The notes under the pieces were generated by a model. The model was not told the DNA's origin. It saw only the letters and a program-made list of their open reading frames with translations, and made no database searches. Positions 8,650 to 16,215 of a stretch of 26,494 bases of DNA are shown in pieces (positions within the stretch are counted from its first letter, which is position 1; each line of letters starts with the position of its first letter). The stretch is from [Leptolyngbya] sp. JSC-1 (GTDB lineage Bacteria > Cyanobacteriota > Cyanobacteriia > Elainellales > Elainellaceae). The translations under genes and the position numbers were made by a program. Location of the stretch: positions 1,242,322 to 1,268,815 of the forward strand of contig KL662192.1 in NCBI GenBank assembly GCA_000733415.1, written 5' to 3'.

Positions 8650-9432
8650 TTATTGGCTTGAGTTACGAAAAAGAGAATTAGCAGTAGTTCGAACTGCCAA
8701 AGTATCGTAGCGATCTGAATAGAATTGATAACCTTGACTTGCAAGCAACTCCCGGCAGGCCATTTGATCTTGAAAACATAGGTGCCTGTGTTCATAGTTG
8801 ATAATTTTGGGCAAACAGCCTGCATACACTGAAGATTGAATAATGCTGAAATCATGTCCTTCAGTATCGACTTGCAGGAGCAAAATTGGCGGCAGGGTGG
8901 AATATTTTTTAAGCAACTGCTCTATTGTGATAACAGGAACATGAATCTTCTCAATAACCTTTTCTAGATCTGTGGTTTTCAATCTAGCTCCTTTGACATG
9001 GTTGAGAACATGTTTTTGGTCAAAGCTAGCAATTCCATGCATCCATTCAGGAACATGCTTAGCAGCAGGACTGACTCGAAACAATTCAGCAGACCCCGAT
9101 ACAACACTGATGGCTAGATTCTCAAAATAGACATTTGGTTGCCTAGTATAATTCTTTTGCAGCCTTGCAAAAACATCAGGCAGAGGTTCTACCAACAGAG
9201 CAGGCAAGTCCAATGAGAGAATACATTTTCTCACTGGATCATTCATCACTCCATCATTCGCACCAATTTGTAGTACCGTGCCCACTCCATCACGAATAAC
9301 GAAATGTTCAACTAATAAAGGCAGCAAAAGGATATTAGAACCATTTGATGCTTGACGTCTCCTCACTTCAAAACCGCAGGTTGCTACCGCTTGTTGCGCT
9401 ACCACAATCATTTCACTTAGCAGAGACTTCAC
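8650..9432 (-). CDS. FkbM-family SAM-dependent methyltransferase
   Basis: 260 residues. Motif I reads VLQIGANDGVMND (residues 53-65), followed by VEPLPDVFARLQKNY (81-95) and LLLQVDTEGHDFSIIQ, the last being the characteristic VDxEGxE/D-like element of FkbM methyltransferases. These enzymes O-methylate hydroxyls on sugars or natural products. Start codon is GTG at 9432, chosen because a perfect AGGAGG lies six bases upstream, the strongest ribosome site in the polysaccharide block. It is the second of three methyltransferase genes in a row, separated from the one upstream by 123 bp. Confidence 0.88.
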   Translation of the reverse strand: MKSLLSEMIVVAQQAVATCGFEVRRRQASNGSNILLLPLLVEHFVIRDGVGTVLQIGANDGVMNDPVRKCILSLDLPALLVEPLPDVFARLQKNYTRQPNVYFENLAISVVSGSAELFRVSPAAKHVPEWMHGIASFDQKHVLNHVKGARLKTTDLEKVIEKIHVPVITIEQLLKKYSTLPPILLLQVDTEGHDFSIIQSSVYAGCLPKIINYEHRHLCFQDQMACRELLASQGYQFYSDRYDTLAVRTTANSLFRNSSQ

Positions 9433-9555
9433 AAAGGACCTCCTAGACTAATAATGAGTATGAAGCTTGCATAAGCTGTTGAATAATTGATCACTATAAC
9501 ACTAGTTATTTTCCAAGTCATAAAACAGAAAAACTCCCTATTTAGCGAGTTAAAC

Positions 9556-10593
9556 TTATTCTGGTTCTAATGATGCTTTTCTTTTTAGATGCACCCATTG
9601 AGAGAATCCCAAATCCACGGCTCTCAGTCTGCTCAATTTAGGTAGGTCTGATACTGTGTATAACCCTATACAAACGATTGTCATCAGCTTACTCAAATTA
9701 TGGTTTTTAATTCGACTGATCCGATTTGCAGGAGTACCTGGGTGTTGTCCCTCTCGCCAAAAGTGGTATTTCAAGAAAAGTTCAGCTTTAGAAACAAACG
9801 TATTTTCCTCAATCGCATGGTCCTCTACAAACCATCCCCAGCGCTCACCAAGCTTCTCGAAGCCCTCTCTATTCCAACGGCCAATGTGATTGGGAGGCAT
9901 ATCGAGCAACCCGCCATTTAATTCGCTAAATTCAATACATTTGGGATTGGGAACAGAGATGAACAAACTGGCCTGTTTCCGAGTGAGATAATTTAGCCGT
10001 TGAAATAGATCATCCAGGCGATCCATGTGCTCTAGAACCTGGAACATGCAAATTACATCGAAATGTTCCTTGAAAGGTTCAAACTGCTTGCTCCTAATAT
10101 CTACTGCCAGACAATTCAGCCCTAGTTGTTGGATTTGTCCTCTGCCATAGTTTGAATATTCAGTGCACAACACGTTAGTTTGAGAAGTCAGTTCAGGCGT
10201 AATTCTTCTGATAAAGGCACCATCTCCCGCACCAATTTCAAGCAGCGTGAAATCCCTTTTATCCGTTAATGCATCGTAGGTGAGTTGATGCTCCCACTTC
10301 CAAGTAGGATAGCCGGAACGCTCGTAGGCCAAATCATAAAATTTATCATCTCCAGCGGTGTAGGGATAACTGTAGCAGAAGCCGCAATCATCACAGCGGA
10401 CTACGTCGCAGGTCTTTTGCTGCCACAGGTTGCTAATATGAGCAGCTAACTCTTTAAATCTTTGTGGTTCTGCTTCCTTAGAGACATAGTGTCGAGATGC
10501 CTGCTCAGAATCGACCGACCACAGGAGTTGAGCGTTACGCGAGTAGCAGATTGGGCAGTTTGCTTCAACGGGCGTCAGCTGGTAATGTTTCAT
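9556..10593 (-). CDS. SAM methyltransferase with N-terminal zinc-ribbon (C-methyltransferase-like)
   Basis: About 345 residues. Two cysteine pairs, CPIC near the start and CDDCGFC about 50 residues later, form a zinc-binding domain of the type found in TDP-sugar C-methyltransferases and Methyltransf_13/23 proteins. Motif I is LLEIGAGDGAFI, followed by FDVICMFQVLEHMDRLDDLF and a post-II segment ending LFISVPNP. The conserved MPPNHIGRWN matches the family's PPxHxxxW/F element after motif III. The substrate is probably a nucleotide-sugar or glycan precursor. I prefer the ATG at 10593; the frame extends to a TTG at 10608. It is the first gene of the minus-strand block, so the promoter should lie in 10594-10846. 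Confidence 0.8.
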   Translation of the reverse strand: MKHYQLTPVEANCPICYSRNAQLLWSVDSEQASRHYVSKEAEPQRFKELAAHISNLWQQKTCDVVRCDDCGFCYSYPYTAGDDKFYDLAYERSGYPTWKWEHQLTYDALTDKRDFTLLEIGAGDGAFIRRITPELTSQTNVLCTEYSNYGRGQIQQLGLNCLAVDIRSKQFEPFKEHFDVICMFQVLEHMDRLDDLFQRLNYLTRKQASLFISVPNPKCIEFSELNGGLLDMPPNHIGRWNREGFEKLGERWGWFVEDHAIEENTFVSKAELFLKYHFWREGQHPGTPANRISRIKNHNLSKLMTIVCIGLYTVSDLPKLSRLRAVDLGFSQWVHLKRKASLEPE

Positions 10594-10846
10594 AACAGCA
10601 ACAATCAAAATTAGATTTAAAGGGTAGCTAAACTATCTGATAGGAATTTAATCGAGTAGGAATTTAATCGAGATACTGCCCCCTTTGTGCTAGTCAATAT
10701 TTTGACATAACAAGAATTGAGTTGTAATAAATCACACAACTTATACAAATTAGCTTCTGTTTTTATACACAACTCCAAGATGCGCTTTGGGTGTGAAGCT
10801 CGACTGTAGAAGAAAGATTGTATCCTACTGCTGAAATAGGACAATT
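10594..10846. other. Non-coding leader region upstream of polysaccharide block
   Basis: No convincing gene. An 81-codon minus-strand frame (10617-10862) has no recognisable domain, no ribosome site and an AT-rich, Ser/Leu-rich composition typical of chance frames. The stretch contains a perfect 16-bp tandem duplication (10641-10672). It should hold the promoter for the methyltransferase gene on the minus strand, but I could not pick convincing -35/-10 boxes. Confidence 0.5.
10641..10672. repeat. 16-bp tandem duplication
   Basis: TAGGAATTTAATCGAG occurs at 10641-10656 and again at 10657-10672 without mismatch. It lies 48-79 bases upstream of the first gene of the polysaccharide block, in its presumed 5' leader. 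Confidence 0.95.
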
Positions 10847-10879
10847 TTAGTGAGAGTAACAAAAAATATTACAATCGGC

Positions 10880-11246
10880 TAACAGGTGCCTTGACACTAA
10901 ATTTAGGCAACCATAAAAACGGGGACGACCGCCCATCAATCGCTCGTAATCGCTATCCCTAGATAGGGCTTGCTCCTCTTGCCGCACTCGATCTACCATC
11001 AGCAGTGCATTGATAAAACTAAACAGAGCAGCCGTAATCCAAGCGCTATGTACTAGAGGCAATGCTGCGATTTCCAAGATCACGCCCAGCCAGTTGGGGT
11101 GCCGCAAGAAACGGTAGACGCCAGAGTCCACAGCCGCTACACCGGGCAGGGTGATCAAGGGTAAGGTCCAGCGGTGGCTCAGTGCCTTCATCGAACCATA
11201 GCAAAACCAGTAGAATGATGATAATAAAAACGAAACGAGTATCCAT
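10880..11246 (-). pseudogene. Isoprenylcysteine methyltransferase-like gene, internally deleted remnant
   Basis: The C-terminal half reads KALSHRWTLPLITLPGV, then YRFLRHPNWLGVILEIAALP, then RVRQEEQAL, the hallmark of the ICMT-like membrane methyltransferases encoded beside type III polyketide synthases (SrsB/BpsB/YpbQ type). Family members are about 170 residues, begin with a hydrophobic helix, and have about 70 more residues before this block. Here the minus strand from 11246 starts MDTRFVFIIIILLVLLW, a typical first helix, but in a different frame, and runs straight into the C-terminal block. An internal deletion with frame change has therefore removed the middle. Near the end, PRF is followed by a T-run, and a one-base shift would restore MVA-stop at about 10900. 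A 114-residue frame (10847-11191) remains but lacks the first helices. Confidence 0.65.
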
Positions 11247-11308
11247 AGTTAGATACCAAATCTGATTTGCAAGTAATAGCTAAAAGTGGAGTGCGAGAAG
11301 TACTTGGG

Positions 11309-11524
11309 CTACCACTTTAACAAGACAGCTTCTTGAGCAAATCCTGGCCCCATACCAATCATCAAACCGTAGGAGCCATTGGGGATCTGTTGCTGCATCA
11401 GCTCATTCAACATGTAAATTACTGTACCCGAAGATATGTTATCAATTTTTGCTAATGTATTCTAGCTGAGCTGTACCTGCTCGTCTGCTAAGGCAAATTC
11501 CGACTGAATAGTTTTGATTACTCA
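11309..11524 (-). pseudogene. Type III polyketide synthase (chalcone synthase-like), C-terminal remnant
   Basis: The minus strand encodes the last ~70 residues of a type III polyketide synthase: IKTIQSEFALADEQVQLS, then NTLAKIDNISSGTVIYMLNE, then the C-terminal IGMGPGFAQEAVLLKW before a TAG stop at 11309-11311. The Asn of the catalytic Cys-His-Asn triad is kept in DNISSGTV, and GMGPG is the cyclisation loop near the C-terminus. The gene is dead: a TAG at 11462-11464 stands where the family has Trp (S-W-N), and a TGA at 11522-11524 stands where I expect Arg. Upstream homology stops at about 11525, so the N-terminal ~80% with Cys and His is gone. It lies just upstream of the ICMT-like remnant, the usual operon order for alkylpyrone/alkylresorcinol loci. 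Confidence 0.75.
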
Positions 11525-11654
11525 GGCGCTTTATATCTTGGAAAAAACCGTGAAAAACAATATCACCAATATTCTGAGCCGGTTAAATTTGCGCGACCGC
11601 ACTCAATTGGCAATTATAGCGTTACAGCAGGGGCTGGGTAGTCAGCAATTGTGA
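11517..11654 (+). pseudogene. LuxR-type regulator, C-terminal helix-turn-helix remnant
   Basis: The plus strand reads ITQALYILEKTVKNNITNIL then SRLNLRDRTQLAI and ends at a TGA (11652-11654). This is the recognition-helix half of the LuxR/NarL domain as found at the end of cyanobacterial response regulators, where the usual text is A-x-x-L-x-I-S-E-K-T-V-K-N-x-x-x-N-I. Nothing recognisable precedes about 11517, so receiver and first helices are missing. It abuts the truncated 5' side of the polyketide synthase remnant, pointing to a deletion junction near 11515-11525, and its end overlaps the 3' end of the mannitol dehydrogenase gene by 33 bp tail-to-tail. Confidence 0.65.
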
Positions 11655-13130
11655 CAACGTTGCTTGTGCTCCAAGCTCAGATAGATTGTGCAGATGATGC
11701 GTCACGGCTTCAACGAAATGGGAGGATTGGCAGAGATCGCCAAACAGCTCAGATAGGCTGAGCAGATGACTTGGATCAGCTCCTCCCGACTGAGCGCGTT
11801 GAGTCAGGATATCCGCCATTGGATCATCTACTGAAATTGTCTGGCCTTGGTCATCTTGGCCATTTAAGTAGCGGAACCAGGCCGCGATCGTCAGGCTCAA
11901 GTAGTCAATTGCTCCATCCTGCTGCAGCTTGTCTCGCAAAGAGCTGAGTACCCATTTGGGCACTTTCGCCGAGCCGTTCAAACTGACACGGGGCAGTTGG
12001 TCTCGAATCTTGGGATTGGCAAACCGTTCAATTAAAGTTCGCTTGTATTGGTCGAGATCGATGCCAGGCACGGGTTGAAGCGTGGGCGTGACTTCTGCCA
12101 TTAGGTGCTCAACCGCCTGCCGAATCAGTGGATCTGCCATTGTTTCATGAACATAGGAGTAGCCCATCAGCGTACCTAGGTAGCCAATTAGCAGGTGGCT
12201 AGCGTTGAGTAGCCGGATCTTCATCATCTCGTAAGGATGAACATCGTCCGTAAACTGAACCCCAACGGTTTCTAGCTGTGGTCTACCGGCACAGAAATTG
12301 TCCTCAACCACCCATTGCAAAAATGGTTCTGCAACGACGGGCCACGCATCCTCAATGCCAAATTGGTCTCGAACCATTTCAATGTCTGCTGGAGTAGTGG
12401 CAGGAGTAATGCGATCGACCATGCAATTGGGAAAGGCAACGTGGTCAGCAATCCAGCGACCTAATTCTGGATCCCGCAATTCTGCAAAGCTGGTCAACAT
12501 TTTTTTGACAATGTTGCCGTTACCCTGGAGGTTGTCGCAGGACAGAACCGTGAAGGGCGTTAAGCCTTGCCGCCGCCGTTGATCAAGAGCGGCTGTGAGA
12601 AAACCATACACACCCATCGGCTGGTCTGGATGCTGAAGGTCATGCTGAATCGTGGGATGATTGACATCAAATTCGCCGCTGCCTTCAATGTAGTAGTACC
12701 CGCCTTCGGTAATGGTGAGGGTAACGATCCGGCAGTTGGGATGGGCCAATGCATCAATTACGACCTGTCGATTCTCCGGTGCAAATAGGTACTGAGTGAT
12801 TGCCCCAATCACTCTAGCGTCATCGCGTTCAGGCGAACGTTCGACCAGGGTGTACAAACAATCCTGGGAATTTAAGGCATCCCGCATCCGTTTGTCCCAT
12901 TCCAACAAGCCCACTCCACAGATGCCCCAATCGCTATTGGGAGTTTGATGAAAGTATTGATCGAGATAGAGAGCCTGGTGCGCTCGATGAAAGCCACCGA
13001 CACCGATGTGGATGATACTATTGGTGATTTGATGGCGATCGTATTGAGGAACGTGAACGCGGCTGGCTAAGTCAGGCAAGGATGCTTCATTCAGCTTGAT
13101 AGCTGACTCGGTTTTGATAGGGTTGTTCAT
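11622..13130 (-). CDS. mtlK: Mannitol/polyol dehydrogenase (long-chain MDR family)
   Basis: 502 residues, the normal length of the long-chain mannitol dehydrogenase family. The nucleotide-binding loop is GVGGFHRAH (residues 43-51), followed by LTITEGGYY, CDNLQGNG and FPNCMVDRITPATT. The catalytic motif is K304-IRLL-N309-AS-H312, matching the Lys-Asn-His spacing of mannitol 2-dehydrogenase. It oxidises mannitol to fructose with NAD+; many members also take D-arabitol to D-xylulose, which would explain the xylulokinase in this island. Fructuronate or tagaturonate reductase are alternatives but would not sit with polyol transport. The ATG at 13130 lies inside the ATPase gene upstream (44-bp overlap), so it is the fifth gene of the transporter operon. 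I see no strong ribosome site, which suggests translational coupling. Confidence 0.85.
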   Translation of the reverse strand: MNNPIKTESAIKLNEASLPDLASRVHVPQYDRHQITNSIIHIGVGGFHRAHQALYLDQYFHQTPNSDWGICGVGLLEWDKRMRDALNSQDCLYTLVERSPERDDARVIGAITQYLFAPENRQVVIDALAHPNCRIVTLTITEGGYYYIEGSGEFDVNHPTIQHDLQHPDQPMGVYGFLTAALDQRRRQGLTPFTVLSCDNLQGNGNIVKKMLTSFAELRDPELGRWIADHVAFPNCMVDRITPATTPADIEMVRDQFGIEDAWPVVAEPFLQWVVEDNFCAGRPQLETVGVQFTDDVHPYEMMKIRLLNASHLLIGYLGTLMGYSYVHETMADPLIRQAVEHLMAEVTPTLQPVPGIDLDQYKRTLIERFANPKIRDQLPRVSLNGSAKVPKWVLSSLRDKLQQDGAIDYLSLTIAAWFRYLNGQDDQGQTISVDDPMADILTQRAQSGGADPSHLLSLSELFGDLCQSSHFVEAVTHHLHNLSELGAQATLSQLLTTQPLL

Positions 13131-14241
13131 GAGTTTCGTTCATTAAGTGATGACGACGAGTTTTGGCAATAGACTCACCGTTTTGATCAAACAAATGACA
13201 AAAATCACCGTTGATGTGGACGAAGGCGCGATCATGCGTGCGGCTGGGATTGTCGCCGTCAGTTTGCACAATCAGCGTGTCGCCACCGGCAATCCTGACG
13301 TAGAGAAATGTTTCTCCACCCAATCGCTCGACGACCAGCACCTCACCCGTCAAGGTTGGCTGATTTGGATCAAGCCTCAGGTGTTCGGGTCGGATGCCCA
13401 AGGTAGCTCTGTCCCCTACAGAGAGGCTGCTTGGTTTAACCGGAATCGTGACGCTGGCATCGCCAGGAAGCTGAACCGTGGTTCCCGAATCATTGACAGC
13501 CGATACGGTCACCGTCAGGAAGTTCATTTTGGGTGAACCAATAAATCCAGCGACGAACAGATTGCGGGGTTGGTGGTATAGCTCCAGCGGTGAGCCGACT
13601 TGTTCAACCACACCACCCTGCAACACGACAATCTTATCAGCCAGCGTCATTGCTTCCACCTGATCGTGAGTCACATAAATCATTGTGGTTTGTAGACTGT
13701 CGTGCAGACTGGCCAACTCCAGCCGCATCTGCACCCGTAACGCGGCATCCAGGTTGGATAGAGGTTCATCAAACAGGAACACCTTAGGATTGCGAACTAA
13801 GGCACGCCCAATCGCCACCCGCTGTCGCTGGCCCCCAGACAGTTCCTTGGGTTTGCGGTTGAGTAGGGGTTCCAATTGCAGAATGCGAGCGACATCCCGT
13901 GCCCGTTCTAGCCGCTGTTGTTTAGGTACTCCCGCCAGACGCAGGCTAAATGCCATGTTTTCTGCCACAGTCATGTGAGGATACAGGGCATAGGTCTGAA
14001 ATACCATTGCCAATCCTCGTTTATCGGGCGGCACATCATTGACCCTTTCTCCATCAATCAACAAATCACCAGATGAAATATCCTCTAGCCCCGCAATCAT
14101 GCGCAGCAAGGTTGATTTCCCGCAGCCCGACGGCCCAACAAACACCACAAACTCGCGATCATTAATATCGAGGTCAATGCCTTTGATGATTTCAACATCG
14201 GTGTACTGTTTATGGATATTTCTTAAAGTAACGGTAGACAT
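13087..14241 (-). CDS. smoK: ABC transporter ATPase, MalK/UgpC-type (polyol uptake)
   Basis: 384 residues. Walker A is GPSGCGKST (36-44), the Q-loop Gln is at 82, the signature is LSGGQRQRVAIGRALVRNP (134-152), Walker B is VFLFDEP (154-160), and the switch His is in YVTHDQ (192). The C-terminal third (from about residue 235) is a TOBE/MalK regulatory domain with TLGIRPEHL. This is the CUT1 sugar-uptake class, energising the two permeases encoded next. AGGAG stands six bases before the ATG. The last ~15 codons run into the dehydrogenase gene and look less conserved, so the stop may once have been earlier. The symbol is given by analogy with the alphaproteobacterial sorbitol/mannitol operon. 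Confidence 0.88.
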   Translation of the reverse strand: MSTVTLRNIHKQYTDVEIIKGIDLDINDREFVVFVGPSGCGKSTLLRMIAGLEDISSGDLLIDGERVNDVPPDKRGLAMVFQTYALYPHMTVAENMAFSLRLAGVPKQQRLERARDVARILQLEPLLNRKPKELSGGQRQRVAIGRALVRNPKVFLFDEPLSNLDAALRVQMRLELASLHDSLQTTMIYVTHDQVEAMTLADKIVVLQGGVVEQVGSPLELYHQPRNLFVAGFIGSPKMNFLTVTVSAVNDSGTTVQLPGDASVTIPVKPSSLSVGDRATLGIRPEHLRLDPNQPTLTGEVLVVERLGGETFLYVRIAGGDTLIVQTDGDNPSRTHDRAFVHINGDFCHLFDQNGESIAKTRRHHLMNETHEQPYQNRVSYQAE

Positions 14242-14345
14242 GAACGGCTCCTAATTGGGTAATTCATTAACTAAAGGTGGGGGAGATAGGAGCGGTGGGG
14301 AAGGATTTCAATTTCATCTTCTCTAATCTTCTCCATCTTCCCTAT

Positions 14346-15167
14346 CTACTTGACGGCCCCAAATGTGAGACCTCGAACTAATTGCCGTTGGCTCAACCAA
14401 CCAAAGATCAAAATGGGTGCGATTGCCAGCGTGGATGCAGCCGACAATTTTGCCCAAAACAAGCCCTGGGGACTAGAGAAAGAAGCAATAAAGGCTGTGA
14501 GTGGAGCTGCATCAAATGTGGTTAAGTTGAGGCTCCAGAAAGCTTCATTCCATGCCAGAATGATCGACAGCAGAGCCGTAGAAGCAATTCCTGGCAACGC
14601 GAGGGGTAGCAAGACATGACGCAGCTCTTGTTGAGTGCTGGCACCATCCATGCGATCGGCTTCCAAAATTTCTTTAGGCACTTCTTTGAAAAAGCTGTAG
14701 ATCATCCAAACGACAATCGGTAGGTTGATCAGCGTGTAGATAATAATCAGACCAATGCGAGAATCCAATAAACCCGCTTCCCGACACAAAATGTAGACTG
14801 GAACCAACACCCCAACCGAGGGTAGCATTTTGGTGGACAGCATCCACATCAACGTTCCCTTCGTGCGTTTGGTTGGGAAGAATGCCATTGCATAGGCGGC
14901 AGGGATGGCAAGCAGCAGTGCCAGGAAGGTTGATCCTAGCGAAACAGCAATACTATTCAGCGCATAGTTGAAATAGTTCGCCCGGTCTTGAATTGCCACA
15001 TAGTTCTCCAGCGTGGGCCGGAAAAATAACTGCGGGGGTGTGGCAACCGCAGCAACTTCCGTTTTGAAACTGGTGAGAAACATCCAGAAGATTGGGAAAA
15101 ACAGGAGGATAGCTACTAACCAGCCCAGCACTGCCCATAGCCATTGACGAGAGTTTTTACGTGCCAT
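14346..15167 (-). CDS. smoG: ABC transporter inner-membrane permease, MalG-type
   Basis: 273 residues, six predicted membrane helices. The cytoplasmic coupling (EAA) loop is EILEADRMDGASTQQELRHV followed by LLPLALPG (about residues 166-193). The short N-terminus without a long extension, and the C-terminal position after the MalF-type gene, mark it as the MalG-like half of a CUT1 importer. The ATG at 15167 has AAGGA eight bases upstream. It lies 45 bp after the other permease gene. A 104-bp gap with purine-rich DNA (14242-14345) separates it from the ATPase gene. Confidence 0.88.
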   Translation of the reverse strand: MARKNSRQWLWAVLGWLVAILLFFPIFWMFLTSFKTEVAAVATPPQLFFRPTLENYVAIQDRANYFNYALNSIAVSLGSTFLALLLAIPAAYAMAFFPTKRTKGTLMWMLSTKMLPSVGVLVPVYILCREAGLLDSRIGLIIIYTLINLPIVVWMIYSFFKEVPKEILEADRMDGASTQQELRHVLLPLALPGIASTALLSIILAWNEAFWSLNLTTFDAAPLTAFIASFSSPQGLFWAKLSAASTLAIAPILIFGWLSQRQLVRGLTFGAVK

Positions 15168-15212
15168 TTCAAGTGTCCTTTAAGTTCCTATTAAGTCCCT
15201 ATTGAGTTCCCG

Positions 15213-16133
15213 TTAAGTATCTAAATTGCGAGCTACACTCCGCATCAGGAAGATCGCGACGATGTTTGCCAAAATTACGGCAATCAAACCACCGGCTGAA
15301 GCACCACCCACATCAAATTCCAGCAGCGCTTTCAGGAAGATGTAATAGGCAAGGTTTGTGGTTGCCAATCCAGGGCCACCTCCGGTCGTAACAAAAATTT
15401 CCGCAAAAATGGTGAGGAAGAAGATTGTTTCGATCATGGCCACCACGGCGATTGCGCGGCTGAGGTGGGGCAGCATTACAAACCGGAACAGGGCGATTGG
15501 CTTGGCTCCATCCATGCGGGCTGCTTCGATCTGTTCGTGATCTAGCGATTGAATGGCTGTCAACAAAATCAGCAGCGCAAAGGGCAACCATTCCCATGAC
15601 ACAATGATGATGATCGCCAGCAGCGGCAAATTAGCGAACCAGTCAATTGCCCCCAGACCCAAGCCCCTTGTAATCTGAGCAATCAACCCATTCACCGGGT
15701 GCATCAGCATGTTTTTCCAGATCAGCGCACTGACGGTAGGCATGACAAAGAAAGGAGAAATCGCCAGCACTCGCGCAATCCCCTGACCGGGAAACTCCTG
15801 ATCGAACAGAATAGCAAGTAATGTACCCAGCCCAATCGTGATCACTAGAACTGAGACAACCAAAATGATCGTGATGCCAATCGAAATCCAAAAGCCCGGA
15901 TCACTCAGGATGAACGTGAAATTACCCAGCCCGATGAATTCTCGCGCATCTGGATTCAGTAAGTTATACCGCTGAAACGAAAACCCGATTGTCATTGCCA
16001 GTGGCACAATCATCCACAACAGCAAGGCAATCACCGAAGGAGCCACCAGCGGCAACGTTGAAACCTGACGGCGAGTGCGTTGCTCAGGCGGTCGAGTTTC
16101 AGGGTGACGGTCTACAGCTAATGAAGAGGACAT
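15213..16133 (-). CDS. smoF: ABC transporter inner-membrane permease, MalF-type
   Basis: 306 residues. After a cytoplasmic N-terminus of about 25 residues come six hydrophobic helices. The EAA coupling loop is EQIEAARMDGAKPIALFRFV followed by MLPHL (about 200-223). VTTGGGPGLATTNLAYYIF near the C-terminus is typical of sugar permeases of the CUT1 class. It pairs with the MalG-type permease to form the translocation pore for the polyol. The ATG at 16133 has no strong ribosome site. It lies 82 bp downstream of the binding-protein gene in the same orientation. Confidence 0.88.
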   Translation of the reverse strand: MSSSLAVDRHPETRPPEQRTRRQVSTLPLVAPSVIALLLWMIVPLAMTIGFSFQRYNLLNPDAREFIGLGNFTFILSDPGFWISIGITIILVVSVLVITIGLGTLLAILFDQEFPGQGIARVLAISPFFVMPTVSALIWKNMLMHPVNGLIAQITRGLGLGAIDWFANLPLLAIIIIVSWEWLPFALLILLTAIQSLDHEQIEAARMDGAKPIALFRFVMLPHLSRAIAVVAMIETIFFLTIFAEIFVTTGGGPGLATTNLAYYIFLKALLEFDVGGASAGGLIAVILANIVAIFLMRSVARNLDT

Positions 16134-16215
16134 AATTTAAAAACTGTGAATGGAATTGCCTCGGAATTCTATTTGTAAGGGTGCCGTCAGGCAGGTATTT
16201 CTAATGAATATGTCC

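Noticed and set aside
10617..10862. 81-codon minus-strand frame as a gene
   Set aside because: No ribosome site, no recognisable motif, low-complexity composition, and it contains the 16-bp duplication.
11333..11340. TTGAGCAA as a fourth operator site
   Set aside because: It lies inside the polyketide synthase remnant and encodes part of GFAQEA on the other strand, so it is explained by coding sequence.
13147..13978. Several plus-strand frames opposite the ATPase gene
   Set aside because: They are antisense shadows of a well-supported GC-richer coding region; no motifs.
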